A DNA stretch of 53,275 nucleotides, taken from NCBI GenBank assembly GCA_021817825.1, contig JAKAFS010000017.1, positions 1 to 53,275 of the forward strand. Reading direction: 5' to 3'. The stretch is from Deltaproteobacteria bacterium. GTDB lineage: Bacteria; Desulfobacterota; Syntrophia; Syntrophales; UBA5619. The number at the start of each line of letters is the position of its first letter. Positions within the stretch are counted from its first letter, which is position 1. A program made the position numbers and the translations under genes. Of this stretch, positions 21,634 through 30,771 are shown piece after piece. The notes under the pieces are model-generated. The model did no database searches, had not been told where the DNA came from, and saw only the letters and a program-made list of their open reading frames with translations.

Positions 21634-22604
21634 TCTTGCACGGGATCTTCACCATATACCGAAAGGAGATGGAGGACCATTTCAGCAGTGTCCGGTTCCT
21701 CCTCATTGCGGCCCTGATCGTCATGGTCGGCGTCATCATCGCTTCGATGGTCGGCATGTCCATGCAGGAGGAGATCAAGGGGGTCGCCAAACCGGACTTC
21801 ATCTTCCTGCTCCTCTTCACCTCGACGGGGAAGCTCTTTTCCTTCACCCAGTTCATCGGCCTCTTGGGGCCCCTGATCGGGATCATCCTCGGCTTCGACG
21901 CCGTCAACCGGGAACGGACCGGGCGGACCTTGAGCAAGCTCGTCTCCCAGCCGATCTACCGCGACGCCATCATCAACGGCAAGTTCCTCGCCGGCGTCAC
22001 GATGATCACGATCGTCATGACCTCGATCGTCCTGATCATCGCCGGCCTCGGCATCCGGCTGGTCGGCGTGGTCCCGGGGGCGAACGAGCTGTGGCGACTG
22101 GCGATCTACCTCGTCGTGAGCATCGTCTACATCTCTTTCTGGATGGGGGCGGCGATCCTCTTTTCCGTCGTTTTCCGGAGCACCGCGACCTCGGCCCTGG
22201 CGTCGCTGGCCGCCTGGATTCTGCTTTCCTTCTTCGTAGGGTTGGGCGGGAGCTTTCTTGCCGATGCCGTCGCCCCGGTCAGCGAGACGGCCGACATGGC
22301 GCAGGCAGCCGAATCGTTCATGAAAAATGAGCGGATCCAGCGGGTGGTCTCGCTCGTCTCTCCCATGACCCTCTACGGCGATGCGACCTCGACGATCCTC
22401 GATCCGCTCCGCAAGACGCCGCGCTCCTTTGTACTCATGGGGCCGATGGAGCGGCTGTCGCTTTCCCGGTTCCAGAATCCGCTGCCGCTCCTCCAGAGCG
22501 TGGTGATCGTGGCGCCTTATCTGATATCGTTGCTGGCGATCACCTGCGTCTGCTTCGGGATCTGTTATTGGGTCTTCATGCGTCAGGAAATCCGCTCGAC
22601 ATAA
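21630..22604 (+). CDS. ABC-2-type transporter permease
   Basis: Membrane subunit of 324 aa with six hydrophobic segments. It starts IFTIYRKEMEDHFSS, the usual cytosolic elbow of ABC-2 permeases, and has the LIGIILGFDAVNRERTGRTLSKL segment of the NosY/GldF-like group. Starts at ATG 21630 in a 4-bp overlap with the ATPase. Related NEW3-ATPase-permease trios occur in bacteria and archaea; no substrate is established here. Confidence 0.92.
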   Translation: MILHGIFTIYRKEMEDHFSSVRFLLIAALIVMVGVIIASMVGMSMQEEIKGVAKPDFIFLLLFTSTGKLFSFTQFIGLLGPLIGIILGFDAVNRERTGRTLSKLVSQPIYRDAIINGKFLAGVTMITIVMTSIVLIIAGLGIRLVGVVPGANELWRLAIYLVVSIVYISFWMGAAILFSVVFRSTATSALASLAAWILLSFFVGLGGSFLADAVAPVSETADMAQAAESFMKNERIQRVVSLVSPMTLYGDATSTILDPLRKTPRSFVLMGPMERLSLSRFQNPLPLLQSVVIVAPYLISLLAITCVCFGICYWVFMRQEIRST

Positions 22605-22743
22605 GTCCGCGATGCTTTGACATCATCGGGAGGACAATTCCACGTATTTCTTTCCGTCGGCGGTCGCTTGCCTTTTCGGGACCGCCCGCTGTCCGTGAAT
22701 GCGCTTATAATCGCTGTATTGACATCGAGTTGATGGTTGGTTT

Positions 22744-24021
22744 ATGGGGATTTTGAGTGTCAAGGATCTGCGCACCGATATGGTGCTGGCGGAGGATCTC
22801 AAAGACGGCAACGGCCGCCTCTTGATCAGGCAGGGGGCCGTCCTGACTGAACAGGATCTCAAAATCTGCAAGATCTGGGGCATTGTCGAAGCGGATATCG
22901 CAGGGGTTTCCAGCGAGGAGGTCGAGGCCTCCGCCTGGAAAGCATACGACGCCGCGGCGGTTGCGGCGACCGCCGAGGCCGTTCGGCGGCGCTTTTGCTG
23001 CAACGATATGGCGCACCCGGCGATTCGGGAACTGGTCCGTCTCTGCACCCTGCGCACTGCCGAGGGAAAAGGGGACGTCCCGGTCGATGCGCCGACGTCA
23101 GCGGGACTTGCCGAGGATTGCGGGGCCTCTCCCAAGCCTCCGCCTCTGGATCTCCGGCCCGCGGACTTTATCGACAAGAATACCCACCTCTCGACACTGC
23201 CGGCCATCTATCGGCAGATCATCGAGGCGATCTCCAAACCCAGCAGTTCCGTATACGATATCGAAAATGTGATCAACAAGGACACCAATCTGGCGGCCCG
23301 GCTGCTGGCCCTGGTCAATAGCGCTTTTTTCAACTATCCGTCCCGAATCGATACCGTATCCCGCGCCGTCAACATCATCGGGACCAAGCAGTTGAGCACC
23401 CTGGCCATCGGGGTGAACATCATCAGCATGTTCAAAAACATTCCCCCGGGACTGGTCAATATGAAACTGTTCTGGGAACACAGCGTGCTGTGCGGCGTTT
23501 GCGCCGGGATATTGGCCGGATACAAACATCTCCCCAATACGGAGCGGATGTTCCTGGCAGGGCTGCTCCACGATATCGGCCGCCTGATGTTTTACAACCG
23601 TTTTCCTGCCGAATCGGCCCGGACCATCGTAACGGCGCGCCGCAACTGCACCCTGCTGTATCTCGAGGAACGCGACACCTTCGGCATGGACCACTCCGCC
23701 GTCGGCCGGGAACTCCTGAAAAACTGGAAGATGCCCCTGTCCCTCGAAGAGATGGTCCACTATCACCACGAGCCGCAAAAGGCGGCCGATCGGATGGAGG
23801 CCTCGATCCTCCATCTGGCCGACCTCATGGCCAACGCGATGGCTGCCGGGACGAGCGGCGAGCGGCTCGTTCCCCCGCTCAGCCCGGAGGCCTGGACCCA
23901 GATCGACCTGTCGCCCAATGTTCTGTCGCTGACGATGGAACTGGCCGATCGTCAGTTGGACGAGGTCTTCGAGATGCTTTACGGCGAGAAGGGGGCAAGT
24001 AACAAATCGGCGACAGGGTGA
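22744..24021 (+). CDS. HDOD-domain regulatory protein
   Basis: Signalling protein of 425 aa. The N-terminal 60 residues (VKDLRTDMVLAEDLKDGNGRLL) look like the small leader domain seen before HD-GYP and HDOD modules. An HDOD domain follows at about 150-345: LPAIYRQIIEAIS, INKDTNLAARLLALVNSAFF, SRAVNIIGTKQL, and an HD pair in GLLHDIGRLMF. The GYP motif of c-di-GMP phosphodiesterases is absent, so it is more likely a protein-interaction or regulatory module. It stands alone, with 139 bp upstream and no clear promoter. Confidence 0.92.
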   Translation: MGILSVKDLRTDMVLAEDLKDGNGRLLIRQGAVLTEQDLKICKIWGIVEADIAGVSSEEVEASAWKAYDAAAVAATAEAVRRRFCCNDMAHPAIRELVRLCTLRTAEGKGDVPVDAPTSAGLAEDCGASPKPPPLDLRPADFIDKNTHLSTLPAIYRQIIEAISKPSSSVYDIENVINKDTNLAARLLALVNSAFFNYPSRIDTVSRAVNIIGTKQLSTLAIGVNIISMFKNIPPGLVNMKLFWEHSVLCGVCAGILAGYKHLPNTERMFLAGLLHDIGRLMFYNRFPAESARTIVTARRNCTLLYLEERDTFGMDHSAVGRELLKNWKMPLSLEEMVHYHHEPQKAADRMEASILHLADLMANAMAAGTSGERLVPPLSPEAWTQIDLSPNVLSLTMELADRQLDEVFEMLYGEKGASNKSATG

Positions 24022-24025
24022 AAGG

Positions 24026-24052
24026 GGTTCCGAAGCGCCCTCCACCGGAACC
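24026..24052. terminator. Weak hairpin after the HDOD gene
   Basis: GGTTCCG (24026-24032) pairs with CGGAACC (24046-24052); no U run follows. It lies 5 bp after the stop codon. Confidence 0.35.
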
Positions 24053-24138
24053 GCCCCGCCTCCGCGCTTGACGATGCCTGCATGGGCCTTGTTCATGATC
24101 GGCGGTGAGACTATCGCCGGCCCGCTGCAAAATATTGC

Positions 24139-24167
24139 TTGACAAACAGGGCAGAGTTATCTAACTT
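24139..24167 (+). promoter_or_regulatory. Promoter of the creatininase-family gene, with long leader
   Basis: TTGACA (24139-24144), 17-bp spacer, TAACTT (24162-24167). The predicted start near 24174 leaves a leader of about 220 nt before the ATG at 24395. The leader contains a CCTGT-N4-ACAGG hairpin and C/G-rich runs; no known riboswitch was recognised and no gene is seen. Confidence 0.55.
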
Positions 24168-24394
24168 TCTTTACACCACAAAACAACGTTCCATAGAGTG
24201 AACTTTCCCTGTAAAGACAGGCTCGTCAGGGTTCAACCCCGGTCTTGAGCGGGGGCCTTCGCCGCCATTGTGTTTCTTTCCCAGAGGTGCGATCTGCAAG
24301 GGGGAACGATGGCGAGCGGCCGACCAGGATTGGCAGTTGAAAAGGGGAAGCAGTAGCCGTTTGGGAACATCGAATGACAGGAAAGGAGAGAATC

Positions 24395-25363
24395 ATGGGT
24401 AATTGGCAAATTCCACCCGCCGGCGGTCACATGGAAAGCCCCAACGGGCTCTATCTACAGACCATGAATATGACCCAGATCAACGAGCGGCTCAAGACGA
24501 ATGATCTCATCATCATTCCCGTGGGCAGCACGGAGTGCCACGGCGCGGCGCAGCCGATCGGGGAGGACACCTTCCTCGTGACGCGCGTGGCCGAGCAGGT
24601 CGCCCAAAAGATGGGCTGTACCATCGCCATGCCGATCTGGTATGGTTCGCACCCCTACAATCACATGGGGATGCCGGGGACCGTCGTCGTTCCGGAGGAG
24701 ACGCTGCTGGCGAACATGCGCGCCATCATCACGGGGCTCTGGAACATGGGATTCCGCAAACAGATCTTCGTCAACGGCCACGGGCAGGAGGAGGTCCTCC
24801 CTCTGGCGCTGCACCAGTGGGCGAAGAAGTACCAGGTGCCGGCGATCCTGATCTCGCTGCACACCTGGACGGTCATCTACAAGCACATGAAGGACAAGGC
24901 CCACGGCGGCCCCTTCGATACGTCCTTCTCCCATGCCGACGAGGCGGAGTGCTCCTACTCCCTGGCCCTGTTCCCGGAATTCTGCGACATGTCGAAGGCC
25001 GTGGACAACAAGCCGGAAGGTTACCTGCCCCCGGGCCATGTGGACAAGGGCGGCGAGGTCTACCACGCCCCGATCAAGGGCCATGAGCATATCGGCCTCG
25101 GCGGCACCGAGCTGGCCTGTTATCCCGAAGGGGTCATCGGCTCGCCCACGAAGGCCTCGGCCGACAAGGCCGTCGCTGGCTTGAACGACCTGATGGACTA
25201 TATGTGCCGGCTCATCGGCGACATCATGACCAAGTTCCCGGCCGGCGTCCTGCCCCCCACGGAGCAGATGACCCAGCGCGACCCCAAGGAGATCGAAGCC
25301 CTCCTGAAGGGACCGTTGGCAAAGGGCGGCAAATCCATCTACACCATCGCCTATCCGCCCTGA
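24395..25363 (+). CDS. Creatininase-family metal-dependent hydrolase
   Basis: Cytosolic hydrolase of 322 aa in the creatininase superfamily (amide or ring hydrolases with two metal ions). Metal-site motifs are intact: GSTECHGAAQPIGEDTFL near 45-62, HPYNHMGMPGT, VNGHGQEE and SHADEAECSYSLALFPE. ATG 24395 is preferred because AAAGGAG sits just upstream; a start 7 codons earlier overlaps that site. The N-terminal QIPPAGGHMESPNG extension is unusual. The true substrate could be a cyclic amide or an inosose-type compound; the sequence does not decide. It ends in a strong terminator. Confidence 0.88.
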   Translation: MGNWQIPPAGGHMESPNGLYLQTMNMTQINERLKTNDLIIIPVGSTECHGAAQPIGEDTFLVTRVAEQVAQKMGCTIAMPIWYGSHPYNHMGMPGTVVVPEETLLANMRAIITGLWNMGFRKQIFVNGHGQEEVLPLALHQWAKKYQVPAILISLHTWTVIYKHMKDKAHGGPFDTSFSHADEAECSYSLALFPEFCDMSKAVDNKPEGYLPPGHVDKGGEVYHAPIKGHEHIGLGGTELACYPEGVIGSPTKASADKAVAGLNDLMDYMCRLIGDIMTKFPAGVLPPTEQMTQRDPKEIEALLKGPLAKGGKSIYTIAYPP

Positions 25364-25440
25364 TCGGCAGAGAGGCGTCATTGCCAAGGAAGAACTCCTG
25401 CCGATCGGGAGAATCCCCCCGACCGGCAGGAAAAAGTACC

Positions 25441-25472
25441 GCGCCGGACCTTCTTGGTCCGGCGCTTTTTTT
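25441..25472 (+). terminator. Rho-independent terminator of the creatininase-family gene
   Basis: GCGCCGGACC-TTCTT-GGTCCGGCGC followed by seven T's. Another imperfect stem (25398-25429, CTGCCG.TCGGG with CCCGA.CGGCAG) lies directly upstream. The T-run ends 10 bp before the next start codon. Confidence 0.9.
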
Positions 25473-25482
25473 GAAGGAACTC

Positions 25483-26274
25483 ATGAATACCTCTATGCCA
25501 TTTGCCCATTATTGCCGCTATCTTTGGGAGCGGCCCAATTTGATCGTGGTCGCCGGCGAGGCCGGGGAGATCTGGAAGGGATACCGCGCCTACCGCGAGC
25601 GCTATGGCATACCGCCGGCCGGCCCGCAGGGCGCGGCGCTGCTGGAACGGCTGTTTGCCGCGGCCGGGCTTGCCGCCCTGTCTCTCCCTGAAGCCGAGTC
25701 GTGGGGCTGGTCCGTCACCTTTCCCGGGTCCTCGGTGGGACTCTTCTGCGGGATCGAGCCCGAAGGAAGCGTTTGCGGACAGGTGCTCGTCAGCGAGCGG
25801 GAGAAGAATCTCGTGGTGGTCCAGAAACAGGGGAGAAACACCTCCCTGACGCAAAGCCATTTCGCGCTTCTGACCCACGATCCGGTCGAGGCCGTGGAAC
25901 GCTACTTCGAGGAAGCGGAGCAGACCCTGATCCGCATCGCCGTAGACGGCAGAGGCCGGGGCGTCCTGCTGCGCCCCATGCCCGGCGGCCACTTTGCAGA
26001 CATCAGCGGACTTGCCGATGATGCGCTCATCGAACGCTGTTGGGGCATGGCCGCCGAGGGAACGATCCGGAAACTCGCCGAGGCGCGGCTTTTCTACGAG
26101 TGCCCCTGCAACCAGGAGAAAATCGATAAGCTGATCGCCGCGCTGCCCCGGGAGCAGCAGGACGAACTCTGGGGGGACCTGGAGAAGCTCGAGGTCTCCT
26201 GCCCCCGCTGCGGGAGGAGCTATGGGGTGGAAAGAGGCGGCTCAGGCGCAGGAAGACGCAAGAAGATCAATTGA
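25483..26274 (+). CDS. Hsp33-like zinc-binding protein
   Basis: Protein of 263 aa whose C-terminus carries the redox zinc site of Hsp33 chaperones, CxC-N30-CxxC: C207, C209, C240, C243 in YECPCNQ and SCPRCGRSY. The N-terminal 200 residues match canonical Hsp33 only loosely, so a diverged Hsp33 is the best call; the expected role would be an oxidation-activated holdase. ATG 25483 has GAAGGA 6 nt upstream, overlapping the end of the terminator of the preceding gene, so expression needs read-through or an internal start. Its end overlaps the convergent smc stop by 8 bp. Confidence 0.75.
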   Translation: MNTSMPFAHYCRYLWERPNLIVVAGEAGEIWKGYRAYRERYGIPPAGPQGAALLERLFAAAGLAALSLPEAESWGWSVTFPGSSVGLFCGIEPEGSVCGQVLVSEREKNLVVVQKQGRNTSLTQSHFALLTHDPVEAVERYFEEAEQTLIRIAVDGRGRGVLLRPMPGGHFADISGLADDALIERCWGMAAEGTIRKLAEARLFYECPCNQEKIDKLIAALPREQQDELWGDLEKLEVSCPRCGRSYGVERGGSGAGRRKKIN

Positions 26275-29200
26275 GGTTGACCGAAACGAGGGTGGAGACC
26301 CCCTTCTTCTGGGCCGTGACGCCGTAGAGGCTGTCGGCAATCTCCATCGACTTTTTGTTGTGGGTGATCATCAGGATCTGGGACTGGGACGCCGTCTCCG
26401 TCACGAGACGGTTGAAGAGCCCGATGTTCCTTTCGTCCAGGGCCGCGTCCACCTCGTCGAGGAGGAGGAAGGGGACGGGGCGGTAGATGAGGATGGAGAA
26501 GATCAGCGCAATCGCCGAGAGGGATTTCTCCCCGCCGGACAGGAGGCTGACGTTCTGGGTCCGCTTTCCGGGGATGCGGATGTCGATATCGACGCCCGTT
26601 TCCAGCAGGTCGTTCTCGTCGGTCAAGAGGAGTTCGGCGCGGCCGCCGGGGAACAGGCGCGTGAAGACCTCCTGGAAGCAGCGGTTGACCCCTTCGAAGG
26701 TTTCGGAAAACCGTTTCCGGGAGATGGCGTTGATCCGGGTGATCGTCGTCTGGAGCGTCTCGATGGAGGTGTTCAGATCGGCCACCTGGGCGGTCAGAAA
26801 TTCGTAGCGGCTGTTCAGTTCCTCGTGCTCGTTCAGGGCCAGGAGGTTGACCTCGCCGAAGGTTTCGATGGCCTGCCGGTCTTTTTCCAACGCTGCGCCG
26901 ATTTCCGCCAGGGCCTCCGCGGCGAGGGGACTGAATTCCGAAATCAACTCCGCCAGGTCCAAGGCATATTTTTCCTGGAGGTTCTGCCGGAGATTTTCCA
27001 TCTGGAGGGCGATTTCCCTGAGCGTCACCTCCAAATCGTTTGCGGTCCGCAGCTGCTGATCCTGCGTCTTTTTCACTTCCCGAATCTCCGCCTCTCGGGA
27101 CCGGAGAATGGCCTCCCGTTCCGTCAGGGCGTTTCTTTTTTCCCCCAGCGAGGATTCCAGCGCCTCGTGCTGGCCGTAGAGCTCCTTCAGCGCCTCCGCT
27201 TCGGCGGCGATCTGGGCGGCCAGGTCCTGGGACTGCCGGTCGCAGAGTTCGGCATCGGCAAGTTTCGCCTCGATCTCGCGGGAGTGGTCGGTGAGGGCGA
27301 ACTCCAGACGGGTCAGGGTCTTCAGGTCGGCCTCCCGTTTCTCCTCCAGGGAGGCGAGGCGGATCTTCTGCTCCGTGAGGACCTTTTCTTGCTCCTCGAG
27401 ATCGCTCCGGAGGGTTTCCCAGCGTTCCTGGGCAGCGGCCATTTCCCCCTGGAGGATCGTTTCCCGGTCCTCCAGGGCCTTGAGCTCCGCCTCGTGCCGG
27501 GCGACCCGCTGGCGGGCCTCGGCCGCTTCGCCGCGGAGGTTTTCGCGGTTGAATTCGAGGACCTTGAGGCGCTCCGCGACCTGGCGTTTTTCCCCTTCGT
27601 AGCGTTCCGCATCCTTCTTGAGACCGTTGATGCGCAGTTCCGTGAGGTGAGATTGGGAACGCAAGCGCAGCAGCTCTTCGTCCCACTGGCCGATCAGCGA
27701 AACGGAACGCTTCTTGAAATCCTGCGCCTCCTGTAGGGTCCCGTTCAACGCCTCCACCTCGGCGTCCAACTCGGCGATCTCGCGCCGATTGCGCAGGAGG
27801 CTCTTTTCCCCGCCGCCGTTGCTGCTGCCGCCGGTCAGGATGCCGCTCGGGCTGATGATATCCCCTTCGGGGGTGACGAAGGTGCCCAGAAAGCCGTTTT
27901 GTCGCCAGAGGGAAATGCCGTTGACGAGGTTGGGAATCAAAAGGACGTCGCCCAAAAGTTCGTGGACGATGGCCCGGTAGTCCTCCTGGACGGCGATCCG
28001 TTCGATGAGCGGCACGGCCTCCCGGAGGTGTTCGAAGTCGGCGCTGCCGGAACGGTGGGGCCGGACCCCCAGGGGAACGAAGCTTCCCCGCCCCAGCGAG
28101 GCGCTCTTCAGGTAGTCGATCGCCTGGACGCCGTCGGTCTGGTCCTTGACCACCACGTACTGGAGCTTCTCGCCGAGGACCGCTTCGACCGCCGTCTCGT
28201 ATTCCCGGGGCACCTGGATATGGTCGGCGACGAGTCCCAGGAAGAGTTCCCGGGAGATCTCCGGGCGGTTGCCGTCCTTGCCCCCGGTCATGAGGGACTT
28301 GACCCCTTCGTTGCACCAGGCGTAACTCTCTTCGAATTCCTTCAGCGAGGCGAGGCGGGCCGTCTTTCGTCCCGACTCCTCGCGGAGTTCCGCGATGCGT
28401 TCCTCCTGCTCCGCCAATTCGCCCTTGGCCTTTTCCAACTCGTCGGTGATTTCTTCCCGCCGTTCGCCGAGCCCCGCAAAGCTCTCCTCCTCGGCGACAA
28501 GGCCGGTGCGGAGATTCTCCAGGGTGCGGTTCAATTCCGCCGCCCGCTTTCCGTTTTCCTCGATCTCCCGATCCTCGTGGGCCTCCCGCTTCGCGAAATC
28601 TTCGATCATCCGGGCGAGGCTCAGGAGCGCATTTTTCCCCTTCGCCTTTTCGGCCACCATGTCGATATATTTTATCTTCTTTTCTTCCTGCTCCTGTCGG
28701 CAGCCCCGTTCCATCGCCCGGAGTTCCTCGATGGCCTGGGCGCTTTCCGCGGCGGTCCGGCGTCCCTCGGCGATGAGCCCTTCCGCCCGGACCGTCGCCT
28801 CCTTGAGGGCGGCGATCTCTTCTCCCGTTTCTCCCTCCCGCCTTTTGAGGGCCTCACTCTCGGCCAGGTCCTTCTGCTTGCGTTCCGCAAGATCGGCGAT
28901 CTTCCGCCGCGAAAATTCGACGCCCTGCTCCTTGATGTTGGTGCTGTTTTTGGTTTCGTAGAGCTTTTTCTGGCCGAGGGCGATGAGACTTTCGTGTTCC
29001 AGGACTTCGGCCTTGAGTTCTTCCAGAGCCGCTTCGAGCCCCTGCATCTGCGTCCGGACCTCGGTTTCCCGGGCCTGGAGGGCGATTTTTTCCGCGTCCT
29101 TTGTCTCCCGCCGGGAGGAAAGGTCGGCATAGGTCTGAAGCGCAACCGTCAGCTCGGCGTCTTTCACCGATTTTTTGAGCGCCTTGTACTGTTCCGCCTT

Positions 29201-29839
29201 TTTCGCCTGCCGGGAAATCGCATTCAACTGCGTCTTGACCTCCCGGATGATGTCGTTGAGACGCAACAGATTTTGCTGGGTCGCCTCCAGCTTGCGGACC
29301 GCCGACTCCTTGCGGCTCTTGTACTTGGAGATGCCGGCGGCCTCTTCGATGAACTGCCGCCGCTCCTCGGGTTTGGCCTCGACCAGGGTGGAGACGCTGT
29401 TCTGCTCCACGAGGGAATAGGTCCGGGCGCCGACGCCGGTTCCCATGAAAAATTCCCGGACGTCCAATAGGCGGCAGGGAATTTTGTTGATCGTATATTC
29501 GCTGTCCCCTTCCCGGTAGAGGCGACGCTGGATCATCACCTCGTTGAACTCCGCGTAGGCTCCCGGAAAGGGCTGTCCATCGGCGATGAGCGTCATGGAA
29601 ACCTCGGCCATACCCACCGGGGAGGCTTCTTCGGAGCCGTTGAAGATGACGTCGTCCATCTTCTTGCCCCGGAGGGTCCGGACCCGCTGTTCGCCCATGA
29701 CCCAGCGGATCGAATCGGCAATATTGCTCTTGCCGCAGCCGTTCGGGCCGACGATGCCGCTGATGCCGGGAGCGAAGTCGACGACGACCTTGTCACGGAA
29801 GGATTTGAAACCGGCTATTTCCAGCTTCTTGAGTCTCAT
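26267..29839 (-). CDS. smc: Chromosome segregation protein SMC
   Basis: Condensin ATPase of 1190 aa, the usual length. The N-terminal head has FKSFRDK and Walker A GPNGCGKSN at 31-39. Long coiled coils flank a hinge around 500-680 (GLVADHIQVPREYETAVEAVLG to the glycine-rich ILTGGSSNGGG). The C-terminal head has the signature LSGGEKSLSA near 1100 and Walker B LLLDEVDAALD. No scpA or scpB is in the window. A near-consensus promoter lies upstream. The last codons overlap the convergent Hsp33-like gene. Confidence 0.98.
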   Translation of the reverse strand: MRLKKLEIAGFKSFRDKVVVDFAPGISGIVGPNGCGKSNIADSIRWVMGEQRVRTLRGKKMDDVIFNGSEEASPVGMAEVSMTLIADGQPFPGAYAEFNEVMIQRRLYREGDSEYTINKIPCRLLDVREFFMGTGVGARTYSLVEQNSVSTLVEAKPEERRQFIEEAAGISKYKSRKESAVRKLEATQQNLLRLNDIIREVKTQLNAISRQAKKAEQYKALKKSVKDAELTVALQTYADLSSRRETKDAEKIALQARETEVRTQMQGLEAALEELKAEVLEHESLIALGQKKLYETKNSTNIKEQGVEFSRRKIADLAERKQKDLAESEALKRREGETGEEIAALKEATVRAEGLIAEGRRTAAESAQAIEELRAMERGCRQEQEEKKIKYIDMVAEKAKGKNALLSLARMIEDFAKREAHEDREIEENGKRAAELNRTLENLRTGLVAEEESFAGLGERREEITDELEKAKGELAEQEERIAELREESGRKTARLASLKEFEESYAWCNEGVKSLMTGGKDGNRPEISRELFLGLVADHIQVPREYETAVEAVLGEKLQYVVVKDQTDGVQAIDYLKSASLGRGSFVPLGVRPHRSGSADFEHLREAVPLIERIAVQEDYRAIVHELLGDVLLIPNLVNGISLWRQNGFLGTFVTPEGDIISPSGILTGGSSNGGGEKSLLRNRREIAELDAEVEALNGTLQEAQDFKKRSVSLIGQWDEELLRLRSQSHLTELRINGLKKDAERYEGEKRQVAERLKVLEFNRENLRGEAAEARQRVARHEAELKALEDRETILQGEMAAAQERWETLRSDLEEQEKVLTEQKIRLASLEEKREADLKTLTRLEFALTDHSREIEAKLADAELCDRQSQDLAAQIAAEAEALKELYGQHEALESSLGEKRNALTEREAILRSREAEIREVKKTQDQQLRTANDLEVTLREIALQMENLRQNLQEKYALDLAELISEFSPLAAEALAEIGAALEKDRQAIETFGEVNLLALNEHEELNSRYEFLTAQVADLNTSIETLQTTITRINAISRKRFSETFEGVNRCFQEVFTRLFPGGRAELLLTDENDLLETGVDIDIRIPGKRTQNVSLLSGGEKSLSAIALIFSILIYRPVPFLLLDEVDAALDERNIGLFNRLVTETASQSQILMITHNKKSMEIADSLYGVTAQKKGVSTLVSVNLN

Positions 29840-29876
29840 CTTCTATAAAATCCATTAGATAGCTTAATTTTCGGGA

Positions 29877-29905
29877 ATTCTAACAGAAGAAAGGGGGCTT
29901 GTAAA
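29877..29905 (-). promoter_or_regulatory. Promoter of smc
   Basis: On the minus strand TTTACA (29905-29900), 17-bp spacer, TAGAAT (29882-29877), about 38 bp upstream of the smc start. Confidence 0.7.
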
Positions 29906-29995
29906 GGAAAAATACAATGGGGTGTGGCGGTTAAAATTCAAACCACAATATATAGTGGAAAGAAGGGATTGTATCGGCAAAACCGGGGCAATCTC

Positions 29996-30349
29996 TCAGA
30001 AACCGGCCTGGCGGAGTTCCCGATCGATGAGATCGGCGTCCGCAGTGTTGTATTGGACGAGCTTTTTCAAGTGGAAGAAGCCCGTCTCGTCGATCTCCGT
30101 GAAGGCAATGGCCAGGCCCGCGGCGTCGCTCCGGACGATCTCCGCCTGGGCCGAGATGGCCGCATCGGGCCCTAGGACGATCCGGACGGCGCCGGCGTCG
30201 CCTTTGGCAAAGCGGGGGTCCGGCTGGCAGAGCATGCCGTTGAGGCTGATGTTTTCCGTCTTCAGCGCGATCGGTTCGGTCCGGACCTGAAACGTGACTT
30301 CAAAGTGAACGGGCACGCGCGTCCGTCTTCTTTTGCGGTCTTCTTCCAT
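29996..30349 (-). CDS. PilZ-domain protein
   Basis: Single-domain PilZ protein of 117 aa, likely a c-di-GMP receptor. An RKRRRTR stretch at residues 5-11 supplies the RxxxR half of the binding site; the second half reads NISLNGMLC at 34-42 where D/NxSxxG is expected, so binding is plausible. The gene lies 157 bp upstream of smc and 123 bp downstream of the DUF2007 gene, all on the minus strand. No effector domain is attached, so it probably acts by protein contact. Confidence 0.9.
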   Translation of the reverse strand: MEEDRKRRRTRVPVHFEVTFQVRTEPIALKTENISLNGMLCQPDPRFAKGDAGAVRIVLGPDAAISAQAEIVRSDAAGLAIAFTEIDETGFFHLKKLVQYNTADADLIDRELRQAGF

Positions 30350-30472
30350 CGTCGCGATCCTTTCCTTCTGAGATATGTGGCGATTCTTTATCCCCGGGCG
30401 TAAATCCGCAGCGGCCCGATCCCCTTTTCCCGCCGGCTTCGGTTGCTGAAAGTACCACAGCTTGGGGCAAGG

Positions 30473-30739
30473 TTACAAATCCTTTTCCCAGGAGGCGAGT
30501 TCCGCTTCGCTGTAGGAACGGGAGAGGATCGCTTTGGCCCGTTCCCAGTCGGGCACGGGAACCAGGATCCGGACTTCCCCCAGCCCGTCGATCGTGATCC
30601 CGTAGATCGCACCGGCCGCCTCGTACCGGAGTTGCGTGGCAATGCCTTCGCTGGCAAGTCTCCCGGTCATGATATTGGCCTGGGTCATGCCGGAAGCCTT
30701 GGCAACGACTTCCCACAGGGGGTGGTTCCTTTCTTTCAT
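30473..30739 (-). CDS. DUF2007-domain small protein
   Basis: Protein of 88 aa of the DUF2007 group, a small ferredoxin-like/GlnB-like fold often called a putative signal-transducing protein. Characteristic features are ANIMTGRLASEGIATQL near 21-37, GGITIDGLGEVRILVP-like strand pattern in the middle, and a C-terminal DWERAKAILSRS helix. It follows amrS by 32 bp on the same strand and probably shares its transcript. The molecular role is unknown. Confidence 0.82.
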   Translation of the reverse strand: MKERNHPLWEVVAKASGMTQANIMTGRLASEGIATQLRYEAAGAIYGITIDGLGEVRILVPVPDWERAKAILSRSYSEAELASWEKDL

Positions 30740-30771
30740 GGTGCCTCACCGCTGGCGATCCGTCCCTGTCC

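Noticed and set aside
24225-24275. tRNA-like GGTTCAACCCC segment
   Set aside because: No acceptor stem, D arm or anticodon arm could be matched around it.
26222-29470. Long frames opposite and beside smc
   Set aside because: All are in other frames of smc, which has complete head motifs and expected length.
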